Below are positions 5,907 through 6,595 of a DNA stretch of 6,595 nt, piece after piece (the stretch's first letter is position 1; each line of letters opens with the position of its first letter). The position numbers and the translations under genes were made by a program. This DNA is from Alphaproteobacteria bacterium UBA7371 (GTDB taxonomy: Bacteria; Pseudomonadota; Alphaproteobacteria; UBA8317): assembly GCA_002469865.1 (NCBI GenBank), contig DKOD01000165.1:1-6595 (forward strand), given 5' to 3'. Under the pieces are notes generated by a model that was not told the DNA's origin, ran no database searches, and worked only from the letters and a program-made list of their open reading frames with translations.

Positions 5907-6595
5907 ATGAGTGATCAGACCTCAGGTCATTATCCGCCGGGTCAATATCCTGACCTGCCACCACCCCCTGGCACCACAGGTGCCTTGGGATGGATTCGGA
6001 ACAACTTCTTTTCGTCCATCACCAACACCATTTTGACCATTCTTTTTGCGTATTTGGTGTATTTGCTGGTGGCTGGTGCAGGCGATTGGATGGTTCTTTC
6101 AGCTGTTTTTGATGCTGACAGCAGAACAGCATGTCGCGCCATTGATGATGGTGCCTGTTGGGCGGTGATCACCCGCCGAATTGGCCAATTTGTGTATGGT
6201 TTTTATCCCGACGCCGAGCGTTGGCGGCCCAATTTGGCCTTTTTGCTGCTGTTTGTGGCGGCGGCGCCATTGCTGTATCCAGATCTTCCAGGACGCAAAT
6301 ATTTGCTATGGTTTTCTTTGATTTACCCGGTCGTGGCATTTTTCCTCATTGTGGGTGGAATCTTTGGCCTTCCGGTTGTTGAAACCTCCACATTTGGCGG
6401 TTTCATGTTGACCATGATCGTGGGCATCACCGGCATCACTGCGTCATTGCCTTTGGGCATTTTGTTGGCCCTTGGGCGACAATCCAACCTTTTGTCGGTG
6501 CGGGTAATTTCCGTTTCATTTATTGAATTCATGCGTGGTGTGCCCCTCATCACCCTTTTGTTTGTGGCATCCACCATGCTCAATTATTTCTTACC
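5907..6595 (+). CDS. aapM: general L-amino-acid ABC transporter permease AapM (5' part, cut by window edge)
   Basis: The first 229 residues of the second permease subunit; rhizobial AapM is about 384 residues, so roughly the last 40%, including the EAA loop, lies outside. The N-terminus is proline-rich (YPPGQYPDLPPPP, 9-21), then membrane segments occur at about 40-58, 110-124, 133-155, 165-190 and 210-228. The insertion between the first two carries a Cys pair, CRAIDDGACWAVI (76-88), seen in AapM/BztC proteins. SFIEFMRGVPLITLLF (204-219) is the start of the conserved permease core. ATG 5907 follows the aapQ TGA (5903-5905) by one base, with a GGTGGA ribosome site at 5893-5898, which suggests translational coupling. 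aapP, the ATPase gene, is expected next. Confidence 0.94.
   Translation, partial: MSDQTSGHYPPGQYPDLPPPPGTTGALGWIRNNFFSSITNTILTILFAYLVYLLVAGAGDWMVLSAVFDADSRTACRAIDDGACWAVITRRIGQFVYGFYPDAERWRPNLAFLLLFVAAAPLLYPDLPGRKYLLWFSLIYPVVAFFLIVGGIFGLPVVETSTFGGFMLTMIVGITGITASLPLGILLALGRQSNLLSVRVISVSFIEFMRGVPLITLLFVASTMLNYFL

Noticed and set aside
1..6595. Mobile element, CRISPR array, toxin-antitoxin or defence cassette
   Set aside because: No transposase, integrase, spaced direct repeats or such protein signatures were seen; the genes are housekeeping or nutrient-uptake types.

Overview
The window looks like ordinary chromosome from an alphaproteobacterium of moderate GC content. The main evidence is the complete aapJ and aapQ genes followed by a truncated aapM, a general L-amino-acid ABC transporter set characteristic of that class. 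A prokaryotic iron-sulfur (6-4) photolyase close in layout to Agrobacterium PhrB points the same way. A marine surface-water lineage such as SAR116 would fit the gene content and base composition, but that is a guess from style and not something the sequence proves.

Layout: bases 1-62 may hold the last codons of a plus-strand gene that ends at a TAA at 43-45. A strong stem-loop at 63-94 follows. It is read in the opposite direction by a RhlE-like DEAD-box RNA helicase (minus strand, 1466 to 93), so it probably ends transcription from both sides. A 230-bp gap (1467-1696) separates the helicase from a divergently transcribed FeS-type photolyase (plus, 1697-3223). The photolyase meets a small two-helix membrane protein gene (minus, 3418-3224) head-on, with the two stop codons back to back inside one TGATCA. 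A 195-bp gap with two inverted repeats (3419-3613) separates that small gene from the divergent aapJ-aapQ-aapM operon (plus, 3614 to the window end). aapM is cut by the window edge, and the ATPase gene aapP is expected just beyond it.

How the genes work together: AapJ is the periplasmic binding protein. AapQ and AapM are the two membrane permease subunits of one broad-specificity amino-acid importer. A long stem-loop between aapJ and aapQ probably helps make more binding protein than permease. aapQ and aapM are separated by a single base and are likely translationally coupled. The helicase (RNA remodelling) and photolyase (light-driven repair of UV lesions) share only a divergent intergenic region. 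Co-regulation is possible but not shown.

I found no mobile element, CRISPR array, RNA gene or defence-type cassette, and no clearly new multi-gene system. The most unusual points are a DETD in place of DEAD in helicase motif II, the conserved-looking but unnamed small membrane protein with its abutting convergent stop codon, and the regulatory-looking inverted repeats around the aap operon.
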